A stretch of DNA of 64,000 nucleotides from Phaeacidiphilus oryzae TH49 (GCF_000744815.1 NZ_JQMQ01000005.1:6343801-6407800), one strand, 5' to 3'. Shown: positions 16,994 through 25,766, counted from the stretch's first letter. A program made the numbers and translations. The notes: a model not told the origin generated them from the letters alone.

Positions 16994-17782
16994 TCAGTCC
17001 CGGGCCGGGTTGGCCAGCGCGGTGGTGGCCGAGTAGCCGATCGGGCCCGCGAGGTCGTACAGGTTGGCGCTGCCCACCGCGACGCCGTCGCTGCCGCTGT
17101 GCGCGGTCGCCTCCAGGCCGATCACGTCGCCGACCGGGAGCCGGGAGAGCAGCATGGTGAAGTCCGCGTTGATGTAGCGCAGTCCGCTGTCCGAGGCGTG
17201 CGCCAGCGGGCTGCCGGTGTCCGCGGCCAGCGCCGCCCGGACCAGCGGGCCGAGCTCCTCGCCGGCCACCAGCGGGGCCGTCTCGCGGAGCCAGGAGCGC
17301 CGGCGCTGGTCGCCCTTCCAGTTCCGCACCAGCTGGTGCTGCTCGTCGAAGCGCCAGAACTGCACGCCGTGCGCACCCTCCTGGTACGGCGGGGGCAGCT
17401 GCTCGGGCGGCGGGGCGTCCCACGGGCCGGTGGCCGGTATGTGACCGGGCGGCTCCTCGCCCTCCCGGAGCAGCACCGCGCTCGCCCGGGCGACCGTCCC
17501 GATCTCGCCCCGGACGGCGACGTCGACCACGCGGATCCGGCGGCCGTCGCGGACCCGCTCCGAGTCGAGGCGCAGCGGGCCCATCGGGGCGGTCCGGAAC
17601 AGGTCGACGGTCAGCCGGGCCACCCGCAGGCCGGGCTCGACGTGGCCGCGGTCGACCTCGCGGGCGAGGAGGCCGGCCAGGAGCCTGCCGTGCACCATCC
17701 CCGGGGTCCACCAGCTGACGGCGTGCTCGGTCGGTATCAGGGCGTCGCCACTCGGCCGGAAGTACGCCTCGCTGTCCGCCAC
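16994..17782 (-). CDS. Acyl-CoA thioesterase-like protein (double hotdog)
   Basis: This is a 262-aa protein with two hotdog folds, like TesB-type acyl-CoA thioesterases. Features are HAVSWWTPGMVHGRLLAGLL in the first half (the long hotdog helix region), VARLTVDLFRTAPMGPL, and FTMLLSRLPVGDVIGLEATA and GVAVGSANLYDLAGPIGYS in the second. The start is GTG 17782, with GGGGA six bases upstream. The acyl chain cannot be predicted. It stands between convergent VOC and co-directional DHFR-like genes. Confidence 0.85.
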   Translation of the reverse strand: MADSEAYFRPSGDALIPTEHAVSWWTPGMVHGRLLAGLLAREVDRGHVEPGLRVARLTVDLFRTAPMGPLRLDSERVRDGRRIRVVDVAVRGEIGTVARASAVLLREGEEPPGHIPATGPWDAPPPEQLPPPYQEGAHGVQFWRFDEQHQLVRNWKGDQRRRSWLRETAPLVAGEELGPLVRAALAADTGSPLAHASDSGLRYINADFTMLLSRLPVGDVIGLEATAHSGSDGVAVGSANLYDLAGPIGYSATTALANPARD

Positions 17783-17898
17783 GCCCGTCCCCTGACTTCC
17801 CGCAGCCGCGCGCCTTCGCAGCCGTCGCCTCCGCCTGACCCGTTCAGTTTACGGGTGCGCACCGACACAAGATCGCCCCAGCCCCCCGCGACCGGCGG

Positions 17899-18450
17899 TC
17901 AGCCGCGCAGGACGCGGAAGCGGAGGCTGGTGGCGGTGGGGGACTCGGTCAGCGCGACCCGCTCCAGCGGGACCGGGCCGGCGCCGCCAGGCCGCTCGAA
18001 GAGCCGGACGCCGTCGCCGAGCAGGACCGGCACGATGGACACGAAGATCTCGTCGAGCTGGTCCTTCGCGATGCACTGGGCGGCGATCCGCGCGCCCAGC
18101 ACGCCGACGTCGGACTCGCCGGCGGCCGCCTTGGCCGCCCCGATCGCGGTGTCCAGGTCGGTGACGAAGGTGATGCCGGGCCGGGGCGCGGCCGCCGGCA
18201 CGGTGTGGGTCACCACGAACTGCGGGCCGTCCCAGCCCCCGCCGTACGGCTCGCCCTCGTTCTCCGTGCCGCGGTACGGGTCGTCGCCGGAGAAGGTGCG
18301 GCGGCCGACCAGGAGGGCGCCGGTCTGCCGGGTCAGCTCGGCGGCCGCCGGGTCCGGGGCGAGGTAGCCGGCGAGCCAGGACATGTCGCCGCCGGGGCCG
18401 GCGATGAAGCCGTCCAGGGACATCGCGCACTGGTACTGCAGACTCGCCAT
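17899..18450 (-). CDS. Dihydrofolate reductase-family (RibD C-terminal-like) protein
   Basis: This is a 183-aa NADPH-binding protein of the DHFR/RibD-C fold. Characteristic pieces are YQCAMSLDGFIAGPGGDMSW, LLVGRRTFSGDDPY, FVVTHTVP and DVGVLGARIAAQCIAKDQLDEI. These proteins are usually annotated as dihydrofolate reductase family, but they lack evidence of folate activity and may be deaminase/reductase-like enzymes of unknown substrate. ATG 18450 has GGAGA six bases upstream. It is 125 bases downstream of a hotdog thioesterase on the same strand. Confidence 0.9.
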   Translation of the reverse strand: MASLQYQCAMSLDGFIAGPGGDMSWLAGYLAPDPAAAELTRQTGALLVGRRTFSGDDPYRGTENEGEPYGGGWDGPQFVVTHTVPAAAPRPGITFVTDLDTAIGAAKAAAGESDVGVLGARIAAQCIAKDQLDEIFVSIVPVLLGDGVRLFERPGGAGPVPLERVALTESPTATSLRFRVLRG

Positions 18451-18575
18451 CGCCGGTCTCCGTCCGGATCGCTCGGGTGGTTCGGTCCTCGGCCGATGAT
18501 GCCGCAAGCCGGCCGGCCGTGCGGCGGGCCCGGCCGTACGGCGGGCCCTGCCGTGCGGGTCGCGGCCGGGCCGGG

Positions 18576-19010
18576 TCAGCCCCCGGCGACCGAGACCGTC
18601 CCCTGGGCGACCGCGCACAGCATCCCCGGGCCGCCGTCCGCCGGGTGGACGGTCAGGTCGCAGCGGACGACCACGCGGGTGCGCCCCGCGCGGACCACCT
18701 CGGCGCGGGCGCGGAGCACAGCGCCGCGCGCCGGCCGCAGGTAGTCGATGGTGAAACCCGCCGTCAGCACCTCGGGCCCGGCCGCCGCGCCGGCCGCGAA
18801 GGTGATCGCGTTGTCGGCGGCGTAGGACAGCACTCCGCCGTGGAGGAATCCGTTCTGCTGGAGGAGGTCGTCCCTGAAGTCGAGTTCCAGGGTGGCCGTC
18901 CCGTCCCCGAACCCGGCGAGCCGGGTGCCGAGGAGGACGCTGAACGGCTGGGCGGCCAGGACCGCCTGGGCCTCCGCCCGGTCGATCCGGCGAGTGGCTG
19001 CGCTGGTCAT
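18576..19010 (-). CDS. PaaI-family hotdog thioesterase
   Basis: This is a 144-aa single-hotdog acyl-CoA thioesterase. The PaaI-type active-site block is visible as LLQQNGFLHGGVLSYAADNA (the HGG motif with its catalytic Asn/Asp neighbourhood), followed by FTIDYLRPARG and the substrate-loop strand VRCDLTV. Likely substrates are aryl- or short acyl-CoA esters formed in aromatic catabolism, inferred from family only. It is likely part of a loose operon with the PPOX-like gene upstream and the DHFR-like gene downstream. Confidence 0.9.
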   Translation of the reverse strand: MTSAATRRIDRAEAQAVLAAQPFSVLLGTRLAGFGDGTATLELDFRDDLLQQNGFLHGGVLSYAADNAITFAAGAAAGPEVLTAGFTIDYLRPARGAVLRARAEVVRAGRTRVVVRCDLTVHPADGGPGMLCAVAQGTVSVAGG

Positions 19011-19044
19011 GAGGCCGGAGCATCCCGGTTGCGGACCGGGCCTG

Positions 19045-19611
19045 TCAATGCCGGGCGGCAGGGTCGGCCGCGTCCCAGGGCAGCACCGAGGAGGTCCAGT
19101 GGGTGAGGACCGCCAACTGCTCGTTGGTGTAGAGGTGGCGGGGCGGCGTGGCGAAGGTCCCGTACGGCCGGCAGCGCAGCACCACCCGCTCCTCGGCCTC
19201 GCAGCGCTTGGCGACGAACGGCCTCGCCTCCTCGGCCAGTCGCTGGCCGGACATCCGCCAGCCGACCGCCATCAGCACGTCCACCGCCAGCGCCGGATCG
19301 CGGTCGACCACCGCGTCCGCGTAGACCTGGAGGTAGCTGAAGGGCCAGCGCTCGTCCAGGACGCAGAGCGATACCTTGCCGTCCCGGGCGACCGTCCTGG
19401 CCTTGCCGCGGCCGGCCATCGTGGAGACGAGGAGCTCGTCCTCGTCGGTGGGGACGTAGTAGACCACCGACATCCCCGGCCCGTCGTTGCGGCGGCGGTG
19501 GCCGAAGACGCAGGTGCGGTGGGTGCGGACGAACTCCCGTCGCTCGGACGGCAGCATGTCCCGGTCGGTCGGCGCGGTGAAGGGCTCGGCGGCGAACGGC
19601 AGCAGCTGCAT
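19045..19611 (-). CDS. Pyridoxamine 5'-phosphate oxidase-fold (PPOX) family protein
   Basis: This is a 188-aa split-barrel flavin/F420-binding protein. The recognisable core is FVRTHRTCVFGHRRRNDGP, VVYYVPTDEDELLVSTMAGR and KARTVARDGKVSLCVLDERW, typical of F420- or FMN-dependent members of the PPOX superfamily. The C-terminal ~70 residues (ALAVDVLMAVGWRMSGQ, LYTNEQLAVLTHWTSSVLPW) form an extension. It may be a reductase of unknown substrate. Its stop is 34 bases upstream of the PaaI-type gene. Confidence 0.85.
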   Translation of the reverse strand: MQLLPFAAEPFTAPTDRDMLPSERREFVRTHRTCVFGHRRRNDGPGMSVVYYVPTDEDELLVSTMAGRGKARTVARDGKVSLCVLDERWPFSYLQVYADAVVDRDPALAVDVLMAVGWRMSGQRLAEEARPFVAKRCEAEERVVLRCRPYGTFATPPRHLYTNEQLAVLTHWTSSVLPWDAADPAARH

Positions 19612-19716
19612 ACGCGCCGATTATCCGCGCCGGCCCGGGGAAGCGGAACCCTCGCGGCCCCCGGTGCGTCCTTCTCCAGCAAGGTCCACCGGCGTTTCGG
19701 GAGGTGCTGGGGAGCA

Positions 19717-20058
19717 GTGTCGCAGCGTGTGGTGCCGGCCGCTTCGGGCGAGGCGGGGAACGCGAGCGAACTCCACCTGGGCGCGGCCGTCGCGGAGATC
19801 GAGGGCCTGTGGGCGGCCGCGGTGCACGCCCGCCGGCCGGGGCACCGGAAGCGCCTGCTGGACGAACTCGGGCGGGCCGGCCTCCGGTTGACCGAACTGG
19901 CCGCGGCCGCGGCGGAGGAGGCGGCGGCCCGGGGCGGCTTCGCGGGCGCGGGCGGGGTCGCCACCCCGCGGCTGCTCGCGCCGCATGTGGGGCGGCGCTG
20001 CTCGACCGCCGCCCGCCATGTCGACTGGATCATCGACCGCTTCGGCCACCGGAGTTGA
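19717..20058 (+). CDS. Small alpha-helical hypothetical protein
   Basis: I do not recognise this 113-aa reading frame. It is predicted alpha-helical and rich in Ala, Glu and Arg (AAVAEIEGLWAAAVHARRPG, RKRLLDELGRAGLRLTELAA, RHVDWIIDRFGHRS at the end). Codon bias looks coding and there is no overlapping gene. The start is unclear: GTG 19717 has GGGGAG only two bases away, GTG 19729 has better spacing. It is located between a minus-strand PPOX gene and the LCP gene. Confidence 0.45.
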   Translation: MSQRVVPAASGEAGNASELHLGAAVAEIEGLWAAAVHARRPGHRKRLLDELGRAGLRLTELAAAAAEEAAARGGFAGAGGVATPRLLAPHVGRRCSTAARHVDWIIDRFGHRS

Positions 20059-20199
20059 CGACCGGGCGCGGGCCAGGCCGCCGGCCCTGCCGCGCGCGGT
20101 CGCGGCACGCCCGGTGACCCGGCGTTCGCCGCGGTCCGGTGCGCCCGCGCATATGGTGCGGTGGTCGGATCGGGGAGCCGCACGGCGGGAGGGACGGGA

Positions 20200-21726
20200 T
20201 TGGCCAGGGTGGGTACCGGAGTCCGGCGGCGCTCCCGGCTGGCGGTCGCCGGCCGGCTGGGCGCCGCGGCGCTCTCCGCGACGGTGCTGGTGGTCGCCGG
20301 ATGCTCCTGGTACGGCTACGGTTCGCTGACCGACGGCCTGCGCACCTCCGACGCCCTCTCGGTGACCGGGAAGGGCGCCCCGCCCGCGGCGGGCGACGCG
20401 GTCAACCTCCTCCTGATCGGCCTGGACAGCCGGAAGGACCAGAACGGGAACGACCTCCCCAGACGGTTCGTGCAGACCGAACTCCACGCCGGCTCCAGCG
20501 ACATCGGCGGCTACAACACCAACACCCTGATCCTGCTGCACATCCCGCACGGCGGCGGCAAGGTGCAGGCCTTCTCCGTCCCGCGCGACGACTACGTGGA
20601 GACCTATGACGGGGACGGCCGCCCGCAGGGAATGCACAAGATCAAGGAGGCCTACGGGCTGGCCAAGGCCGCGGCCGTGCCCGGGCTCCGGGCCCAGGGG
20701 CTGACCGGCGCCGCCCTGGAGCAGAAGAGCCGCGAGGTCGGCCGGGAGGCGACCATCACCACCGTGCAGAAGCTCCTCGGCCTGCGGGTGGACCACTTCG
20801 CCGAGGTCAACCTCCTCGGCTTCTACGACATCGCGCAGGTGGTGCAGCCGATCACGGTCTGCCTCAAGCACGTCACCTCCGATCCGGCGATGGCCGGGCA
20901 GGGCTCCGGCGCCGACTTCCACGCCGGCCTCAACACCCTGGACGCCTCGCAGGCCCTGGCCTTCGTCCGGCAGCGGCACAACCTGACCGGCGGCGACCTG
21001 GACCGGACGCACCGTCAGCAGGCCTTCCTGGCCTCGGTGGAGTACAAGCTCAAGCAGCAGGGACTCTTCTCCGACCTGGGCCGGATGCAGTCGCTCTTCT
21101 CGGTGGTGAAGAAGGACGTGGTGCTGGACGACCGGTGGAACGTGCTGGACTTCGCCCAGCAGGCACCGAATCTGACGGGCGGTCATATCGCGTTCAACAC
21201 CCTGCCGATCCAGGGCTTCGGCACCCGCGGCGGGGAGTCGGTCAACCTGGTGGACCCGGCGCAGATCCAGCGGATCGTCCGCCGGGTCACCGAGCCGGCG
21301 CCGTCCGCCGCGCCCGCCCCCTCCTCGGCGTCCGCCTCCACCTCCCCGGCGTCCGTCGCCCACGCGGTGGTCGACGTCTACAACGGCTCGGGGGTGGACG
21401 GCGGCGCCGCGGCCGAGGCGGACGCGCTGGCCGCCGCGGGGTACACCCGCGGCCGGGTGGCCAACGCCGCGCCCGCCGCCCGCACCCTGGTCCGCTACGG
21501 CAGCGGCGCCGCGGCGGCGGCCGGGCAGATCGCCGGCCGGCTGGGCGGCGGGGCGGGCGCGACCGCGTCCGGGTCGGTCGCCCCCGGCCATGTCGAGGTG
21601 GTCCTCGGCGCGGGCTTCACCCCGCCGCCGGCCACCGGGGGCGGCGCGGCCTCGTCCGGCGGCGGCTCGGCCATCCCGTTCCAGGGGCAGGCGGTCCAGG
21701 CCGGCGGCATCCCGTGCGTGGACTGA
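20200..21726 (+). CDS. LCP (LytR-CpsA-Psr) family cell-wall glycopolymer ligase with LytR_C domain
   Basis: This is a membrane-anchored phosphotransferase that attaches teichoic-acid-like or other glycopolymers to peptidoglycan. After a single N-terminal membrane helix (LGAAALSATVLVVAGCSWYG) the LCP domain runs through ~residues 55-330: LLLIGLDSRKD, FSVPRDDYVETYDG (Arg/Asp binding the polyprenyl pyrophosphate), KIKEAYGLAK, and ALAFVRQRHNLTGGDLDRTH. A Pro/Ala/Ser linker leads to a C-terminal LytR_C domain (VDVYNGSGVDGGAAAEADAL). The start TTG 20200 is chosen because GGGAGGGAC lies six bases upstream; GTG 20161 would add 13 residues without a ribosome binding site. It is monocistronic and convergent with the secretory lipase. 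Confidence 0.92.
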   Translation: MARVGTGVRRRSRLAVAGRLGAAALSATVLVVAGCSWYGYGSLTDGLRTSDALSVTGKGAPPAAGDAVNLLLIGLDSRKDQNGNDLPRRFVQTELHAGSSDIGGYNTNTLILLHIPHGGGKVQAFSVPRDDYVETYDGDGRPQGMHKIKEAYGLAKAAAVPGLRAQGLTGAALEQKSREVGREATITTVQKLLGLRVDHFAEVNLLGFYDIAQVVQPITVCLKHVTSDPAMAGQGSGADFHAGLNTLDASQALAFVRQRHNLTGGDLDRTHRQQAFLASVEYKLKQQGLFSDLGRMQSLFSVVKKDVVLDDRWNVLDFAQQAPNLTGGHIAFNTLPIQGFGTRGGESVNLVDPAQIQRIVRRVTEPAPSAAPAPSSASASTSPASVAHAVVDVYNGSGVDGGAAAEADALAAAGYTRGRVANAAPAARTLVRYGSGAAAAAGQIAGRLGGGAGATASGSVAPGHVEVVLGAGFTPPPATGGGAASSGGGSAIPFQGQAVQAGGIPCVD

Positions 21727-21771
21727 CCCGGGACGGGAGGACTGGGCCGGGGGCGGCGGCTTGGGGAACCC

Positions 21772-23214
21772 TCAGGGCTGGGACGGGAGTCCGGCGCAGT
21801 TCGAGGCGGCCGGCTCGCCGTTGAGGCGGTCGGCCATCCAGGAGATGGCGGCGGTCTGGTCGGCGATCATCGGGGCCAGGTGGTTGGTGAGGAGCTTGTC
21901 GCCGAGGTTGGGCAGCCGGACCGGGACGTAGTCGACGTCGGCGCCCTTGGCGCACCACTCGACGGCCAACTGCCGGGCCTGGGCGTGCGGGACGATGTCG
22001 TCCCGGGTCCCGGTGGCGATCCGTACCGGCACCCCGGACGCGGGCTCGCCGTCGCCGATCCGCTGGTCGTCCAGGACCTGCTGGAGCGCCGGGACCTCGG
22101 CGATGATCCGGCTGAGCGATTCGCCGTCCTTGGTCCAGGAGGTGCTCCGCTGGAAGCCGTAGTGGAGGATCGCGTCACCCACGCACATCGTGGACAGGTC
22201 GGCGAGGGCGGCCTTCCCCTGCGCGTTGACGTACCGGTCGACGACCGCCTTCAACCGCGGGTAGCTCTGCGCGAATCCGTTGATGGACCAGCCGAGGGCG
22301 CCGGCCAGGGCGCTGCCGTCGATGCCCTTCACCACGGCGGCGAGATCCGCGGGCGGCGCGCCCGAGTAGACGCCGGCCAGCTGGACGTCGGGGGCGTAGG
22401 AGGGCTGGAGCTCGGCGGCGGCCGCACTGGCGCCGCCGCCCTGGCTGTAGCCGTAGAGGCCCACCTTCGAGTCCGGCGCCAGGTCGGTGCCGGGGAGCTC
22501 GCGGGCGGCCCGCACGGCGTCCAGCAGGGCGTGTCCCTCGTCCACCCGGTTGACGTAGGTGTGCAGCCGGTCGGTACTGCCGAGCCCGACATAGTAGGTG
22601 GCCACCACGGCGATGCCGCGCGCCAGCAGGCGGTAGATGCCCAGGTCCTCGTAGCCGACCGAGAGGGTGCCCGCGGTGACGGTCAGCGGGTTCTGCAGGG
22701 CCAGCGAGGGGGCGCACTGGTCGCCCTGGCCCATGGTGCCGGAGGCCACTGCCACCACCGGGCGGGGGCCGGTGCCGTGCCAGGCGGCGCTGGGCTGGAT
22801 GTAGGCGCCGGTGACCGCGACCGGCCGGCCGCCGGAGTCGGTCGACCGGTACATCAGCCGGGTGGCGGTGCCGGGCAGCGGTCCGTTCAGGCCGGGCAGC
22901 GACAGTGCCAGGCGCAGCGGTTCGGTGCGGACCAGCGCGCCGTCGGTGGAGGGCAGTTGCGCCGGCGGGTCGTAGAACGGGGGGATGGCGACCCCGCGGG
23001 ACACCTCCTGGGGGCCGGCGGCGCCGGTGCTCTGCCCGGTCGCCGCCGGGGCGCCCGGGGCGGCCGAGGCGGCCGGCGCCGCGGTGGCCGCCGTGGAGCC
23101 GAGCGGGCCGACGGCGGCGGCGACCACCAGTGCCCCGGTGGCGAGCAGCCGGCGCGACCGGCGCGACCGGTGCGGACGGTGCGGACGGTGCGGTCGGTGT
23201 TCCGGGTGTCGCAT
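21772..23214 (-). CDS. Secretory lipase-family alpha/beta hydrolase
   Basis: This is a 480-aa exported lipase of the LIP family (first known from yeast secretory lipases, common in actinobacteria). The signal peptide is unusual: a run of His-Arg-Pro repeats (residues 3-20) precedes the hydrophobic core LLATGALVVAAAVG. The nucleophile elbow is GLYGYSQGGGAS; the catalytic Asp is probably in GTRDDIVPH and the His in LLTNHLAPMI. Cys pairs (QGDQCAPSL, STMCVGD, VEWCAKG) suggest disulfides. The likely role is hydrolysis of triacylglycerols or other esters outside the cell. Upstream there is a cluster of GTAAC half-sites. Next to it is a carboxylesterase on the same strand. Confidence 0.9.
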   Translation of the reverse strand: MRHPEHRPHRPHRPHRSRRSRRLLATGALVVAAAVGPLGSTAATAAPAASAAPGAPAATGQSTGAAGPQEVSRGVAIPPFYDPPAQLPSTDGALVRTEPLRLALSLPGLNGPLPGTATRLMYRSTDSGGRPVAVTGAYIQPSAAWHGTGPRPVVAVASGTMGQGDQCAPSLALQNPLTVTAGTLSVGYEDLGIYRLLARGIAVVATYYVGLGSTDRLHTYVNRVDEGHALLDAVRAARELPGTDLAPDSKVGLYGYSQGGGASAAAAELQPSYAPDVQLAGVYSGAPPADLAAVVKGIDGSALAGALGWSINGFAQSYPRLKAVVDRYVNAQGKAALADLSTMCVGDAILHYGFQRSTSWTKDGESLSRIIAEVPALQQVLDDQRIGDGEPASGVPVRIATGTRDDIVPHAQARQLAVEWCAKGADVDYVPVRLPNLGDKLLTNHLAPMIADQTAAISWMADRLNGEPAASNCAGLPSQP

Positions 23215-23277
23215 GGGAACTCCCTTGTTCCAGCCGTCACAGGACGTTCGGAGGCTAACCCCGGATGTTTCCGGCCG

Positions 23278-23328
23278 GTAACCCGCCGGTCGGTTACGGT
23301 GCAGTAACTTTCTGACGGGTAAGTAACC
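23278..23328. promoter_or_regulatory. Cluster of GTAAC/GTTAC half-sites upstream of the lipase
   Basis: Four half-sites occur in 51 bases: GTAACC (23278), GGTTAC (23292), GTAAC (23304) and GTAACC (23323). The first and second, and the second and third, form inverted pairs. The position, 64-114 bases upstream of the lipase ATG, fits a regulator-binding promoter. No regulator is identified. Confidence 0.35.
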
Positions 23329-23373
23329 TTGAGGTCCCGGTGCGCCCGGCGGCGGCTGGTGGGGGCGCGTCCG

Positions 23374-24870
23374 TCAGCGGAGGCCCTCCCACACCGTCCG
23401 CTCCTCGGGGCGCGGGTCGTCCAGCACCTCGGAGGCGAGGTCGAACCGCATGGTGGCGCGGCGGCCCGGGTCGTAGGCGGGCCAGCCGGGGTCGCCGGTG
23501 GCGGCGAAGGACACCCAGGCGGAGTGCATCGCGTCGGCCACCGGCTGCGGCGGCGCCTCGCCGAGCAGCGGGGTGAAGCCCGGGTCGTCCAGGTTGTCGA
23601 AGACGAAGGCGATCTCCGAGGCGTGGCAGGCGCCGAGCCGCCCGCCGAACGTCGGCGGCCGCCAGGCGAACTCGTAGACGAAGGTGGCGCCCTGACGGGT
23701 CCGCGCATGCGCCTCGGCCAGGCGGATCGCGGGGACGCGGTAGAACCAGTCGGTGCCGACGGCCGCCAGCAGGTCGCCGTACGAGGCCTCCGGGCGGCTC
23801 TTGGCGTAGACGGCGAGGGCGGTGTCCGGGTCCAGCCCGTAGCCGGCCGCGCGCGCCCGCAGCAGCGGTTCGGTGACCGCGTCGATCAGGCCGGGGGGCA
23901 CCAGGAAGAAGCGGAACTCCTCCGCGTTGCTGCCGACCAGCAGGTCGATCCCGGCCGCGCTGCCGTCCGCGATCGCCTCCAGCGGCGGCCGGGGCAGGGT
24001 GCGGCCGTCCACCACCGACTCGAAGGGCATGATGTTCCGGGCGGCCTCGCCCCAGCGGGCGGGATCGGGGTCGGCGGAGATCTCCGCCCTCAGCCGCTGC
24101 CCGGCCTCGACCAGCCGCTCGACCGGGACGCCGGCCAGCGCGGTCCGGTCGGCCGGAACGCCGAGCACCTCGGCGAGCCGACGGCCGACCAGCCGGGCGC
24201 TGTCCGTGCTCAGGGTGTGCTGGGCGGCGCCGCTCTGCAGGGCCGCGCGGTGGAAGAGCCCCTCGGCGGCGGGCATGGCGAGCAGCGCCCCGATGCCCAT
24301 CGCCCCGGCCGACTCGCCGAAGACGGTGACGTTGCCGGGGTCTCCGCCGAAGTCCGCGATGTTGTCGCGGACCCACTCCAGGGCGGCGATCTGGTCCAGC
24401 AGCCCGAGGTTGGCGCGGTCCTCGCCGCCGAGGTGGAGGAAGCCGTCCGCGCCCAGCCGGTAGTTGACCCCGACGCACACCACCCCGTCCCGGGCGAACC
24501 GCGAACCGTCGTACCCGGCCACGGAGTTGGAGCCGTTGGCGAAGGCGCCGCCGTGCAGCCAGACCATCACCGGCAGCCGGGGGCCGGCGCCCGGTTCGGG
24601 GGTCCAGACGTTGAGGTTGAGGCAGTCCTCGCCGGCGATGAAGTTCTCCGGGATCAGGCGGTCGAAGGGGGCGGCGTAGGGCGCCTTGGGGGCCGTCGGG
24701 CCGTGCTCGACCGCCTCCCGCACCCCCGTCCAGGGGGCGACCGGGCGGGGCGGCAGGAAGCGGCGCTCGCCGAACGGCGGGGCGGCGTACGGCAGGCCGA
24801 GGAAGGCGGCGCCGTGCGCGCCGCGCAGGCCGCGTACCGCTCCCGCGCGGGTGCGGACGATCGGGTTCAT
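23374..24870 (-). CDS. Type-B carboxylesterase (cytoplasmic)
   Basis: This is a 498-aa carboxylesterase/para-nitrobenzyl-esterase-like alpha/beta hydrolase without a signal peptide, so intracellular. Family features: RGLRGAHGAAFLGLPYAAPP at the N-terminus, EDCLNLNVWTPE, oxyanion loop VMVWLHGGAFANGS, nucleophile elbow VTVFGESAGAMG, acidic residue in VGSNAEEFRFF and catalytic His in GACHASEIAFVFDN. ATG 24870 is preceded by GGAGC. It lies 56 bases downstream of a TetR gene on the same strand, so the two are probably co-transcribed from the 25.6-kb promoter. It may hydrolyse esters, possibly oligomers released by the divergent secreted depolymerase (inference). Confidence 0.93.
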   Translation of the reverse strand: MNPIVRTRAGAVRGLRGAHGAAFLGLPYAAPPFGERRFLPPRPVAPWTGVREAVEHGPTAPKAPYAAPFDRLIPENFIAGEDCLNLNVWTPEPGAGPRLPVMVWLHGGAFANGSNSVAGYDGSRFARDGVVCVGVNYRLGADGFLHLGGEDRANLGLLDQIAALEWVRDNIADFGGDPGNVTVFGESAGAMGIGALLAMPAAEGLFHRAALQSGAAQHTLSTDSARLVGRRLAEVLGVPADRTALAGVPVERLVEAGQRLRAEISADPDPARWGEAARNIMPFESVVDGRTLPRPPLEAIADGSAAGIDLLVGSNAEEFRFFLVPPGLIDAVTEPLLRARAAGYGLDPDTALAVYAKSRPEASYGDLLAAVGTDWFYRVPAIRLAEAHARTRQGATFVYEFAWRPPTFGGRLGACHASEIAFVFDNLDDPGFTPLLGEAPPQPVADAMHSAWVSFAATGDPGWPAYDPGRRATMRFDLASEVLDDPRPEERTVWEGLR

Positions 24871-24926
24871 GGGGCGGCTCCAGGGGATGGCGGGGTGCTC
24901 GGGTCCGCGGTGCGGCCGGGTACCGG

Positions 24927-25571
24927 TCAGCGGTAGACGCCGACCACGCGGAGGGCGTACTGGGCGTAGGAGTTGGCGACCTGTTCGCGGGTGAAGGCCT
25001 GGTCGGGGCCGAACCAGTGGGCCACCCGCAGGCCCATCGAACCGATCGCGGTGGCGGCCAGCAGGACGTCCGGCAGGTCGAACTCGCCGGCGGTCACCCC
25101 CTCCTCCAGGACGTCGAGGAACATCCGCCGGGAGTCCTTGCGCAACTCCAGGGCGGGGGCGGCCAGTTCGGGGGAGAGGCAGTGCAGCTCGCCGTTGGTG
25201 ACCACGGCCAGCAGGGGGTGGTCGGCGTGCACCAGGACATGCGCCCGCACCAGCGCGGCCAGCCGGGCGGCGGCCGTCGGACGGGCGGTGGCCAGGGCCT
25301 CGGCGAGCCGGGCCCTGGTCTCCTCGTGGCCGATCCGGACCAGCGCCGCCAGGATGTGCTCCTTGGACGGGTAATGGGTGTACAGCGTCGCCGAGTTGAT
25401 CCCGGCCGCGGCGGCGATCCGCCGGATCGACCCGGCAGCGAAGCCGATGTCGGCGAACACCCCGAGCGCCGCCTCCAGCACCCTCCCGCGCGTACCGGGC
25501 GGGGTCACCCCGTCCGGCAGCACCGGGGCGACGGCCGTCAGCCGGCGCGGCTCCCAACCGGGATCCTCCAC
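24927..25571 (-). CDS. TetR-family repressor of the esterase/depolymerase island
   Basis: This is a 214-aa TetR regulator. The N-terminal DNA-binding domain (RGRVLEAALGVFADIGFAAG, IRRIAAAAGINSATLYTHYPSKEHILAALV) is intact, and the C-terminal ligand domain (LLAATAIGSMGLRVAHWFGP, YAQYALRVVGVY) resembles the mycobacterial/streptomycete lipid-linked type. The start GTG 25571 has AAGGA eight bases upstream. Its own -10 region is followed by a perfect 16-bp palindrome, and a 14/16 copy sits downstream of the divergent depolymerase promoter. It therefore probably represses itself plus the carboxylesterase on one side and the PHA depolymerase on the other. The inducer is unknown; a hydroxyacid or acyl ester breakdown product is the simplest guess. 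Confidence 0.9.
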   Translation of the reverse strand: MEDPGWEPRRLTAVAPVLPDGVTPPGTRGRVLEAALGVFADIGFAAGSIRRIAAAAGINSATLYTHYPSKEHILAALVRIGHEETRARLAEALATARPTAAARLAALVRAHVLVHADHPLLAVVTNGELHCLSPELAAPALELRKDSRRMFLDVLEEGVTAGEFDLPDVLLAATAIGSMGLRVAHWFGPDQAFTREQVANSYAQYALRVVGVYR

Positions 25572-25592
25572 CTGTGGGTTCCTTCCGGGCAG

Positions 25593-25608
25593 CCAATCGA
25601 TCGATTGG
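25593..25608. promoter_or_regulatory. TetR operator 1 (perfect 16-bp palindrome)
   Basis: CCAATCGATCGATTGG lies three bases downstream of the proposed leftward -10 element. It would cover the transcription start of the tetR-carboxylesterase operon. Confidence 0.75.
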
Positions 25609-25611
25609 GCC

Positions 25612-25640
25612 AGCCTTGGCCGCCGAGCGCCCGCTGTCAA
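25612..25640 (-). promoter_or_regulatory. Leftward promoter of the tetR-carboxylesterase operon
   Basis: Minus-strand TTGACA (25640-25635) is followed, after exactly 17 bases, by AAGGCT (25617-25612). The -35 is a perfect housekeeping-sigma match; the -10 is a fair match for a streptomycete promoter. Confidence 0.55.
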
Positions 25641-25663
25641 GGACCGGGGCGCTGCGAGCACCG

Positions 25664-25692
25664 TTGACATGGCTCCGTCGGGGGCCGATGGT
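25664..25692 (+). promoter_or_regulatory. Rightward promoter of the PHA depolymerase gene
   Basis: Perfect TTGACA (25664-25669), a 17-base spacer and GATGGT (25687-25692). Operator 2 begins 21 bases after the -10, in the early transcribed region. Confidence 0.55.
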
Positions 25693-25713
25693 GGCTCAGC
25701 ACCCATGCGGAAA

Positions 25714-25729
25714 CCGATCGAACGATTGG
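25714..25729. promoter_or_regulatory. TetR operator 2
   Basis: CCGATCGAACGATTGG matches operator 1 at 14 of 16 positions. It lies between the rightward promoter and the depolymerase start, where bound repressor would block transcription. Confidence 0.7.
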
Positions 25730-25766
25730 CCCGGAGGATTCCCCGCCACCCAACGGAGTGTGTCCC

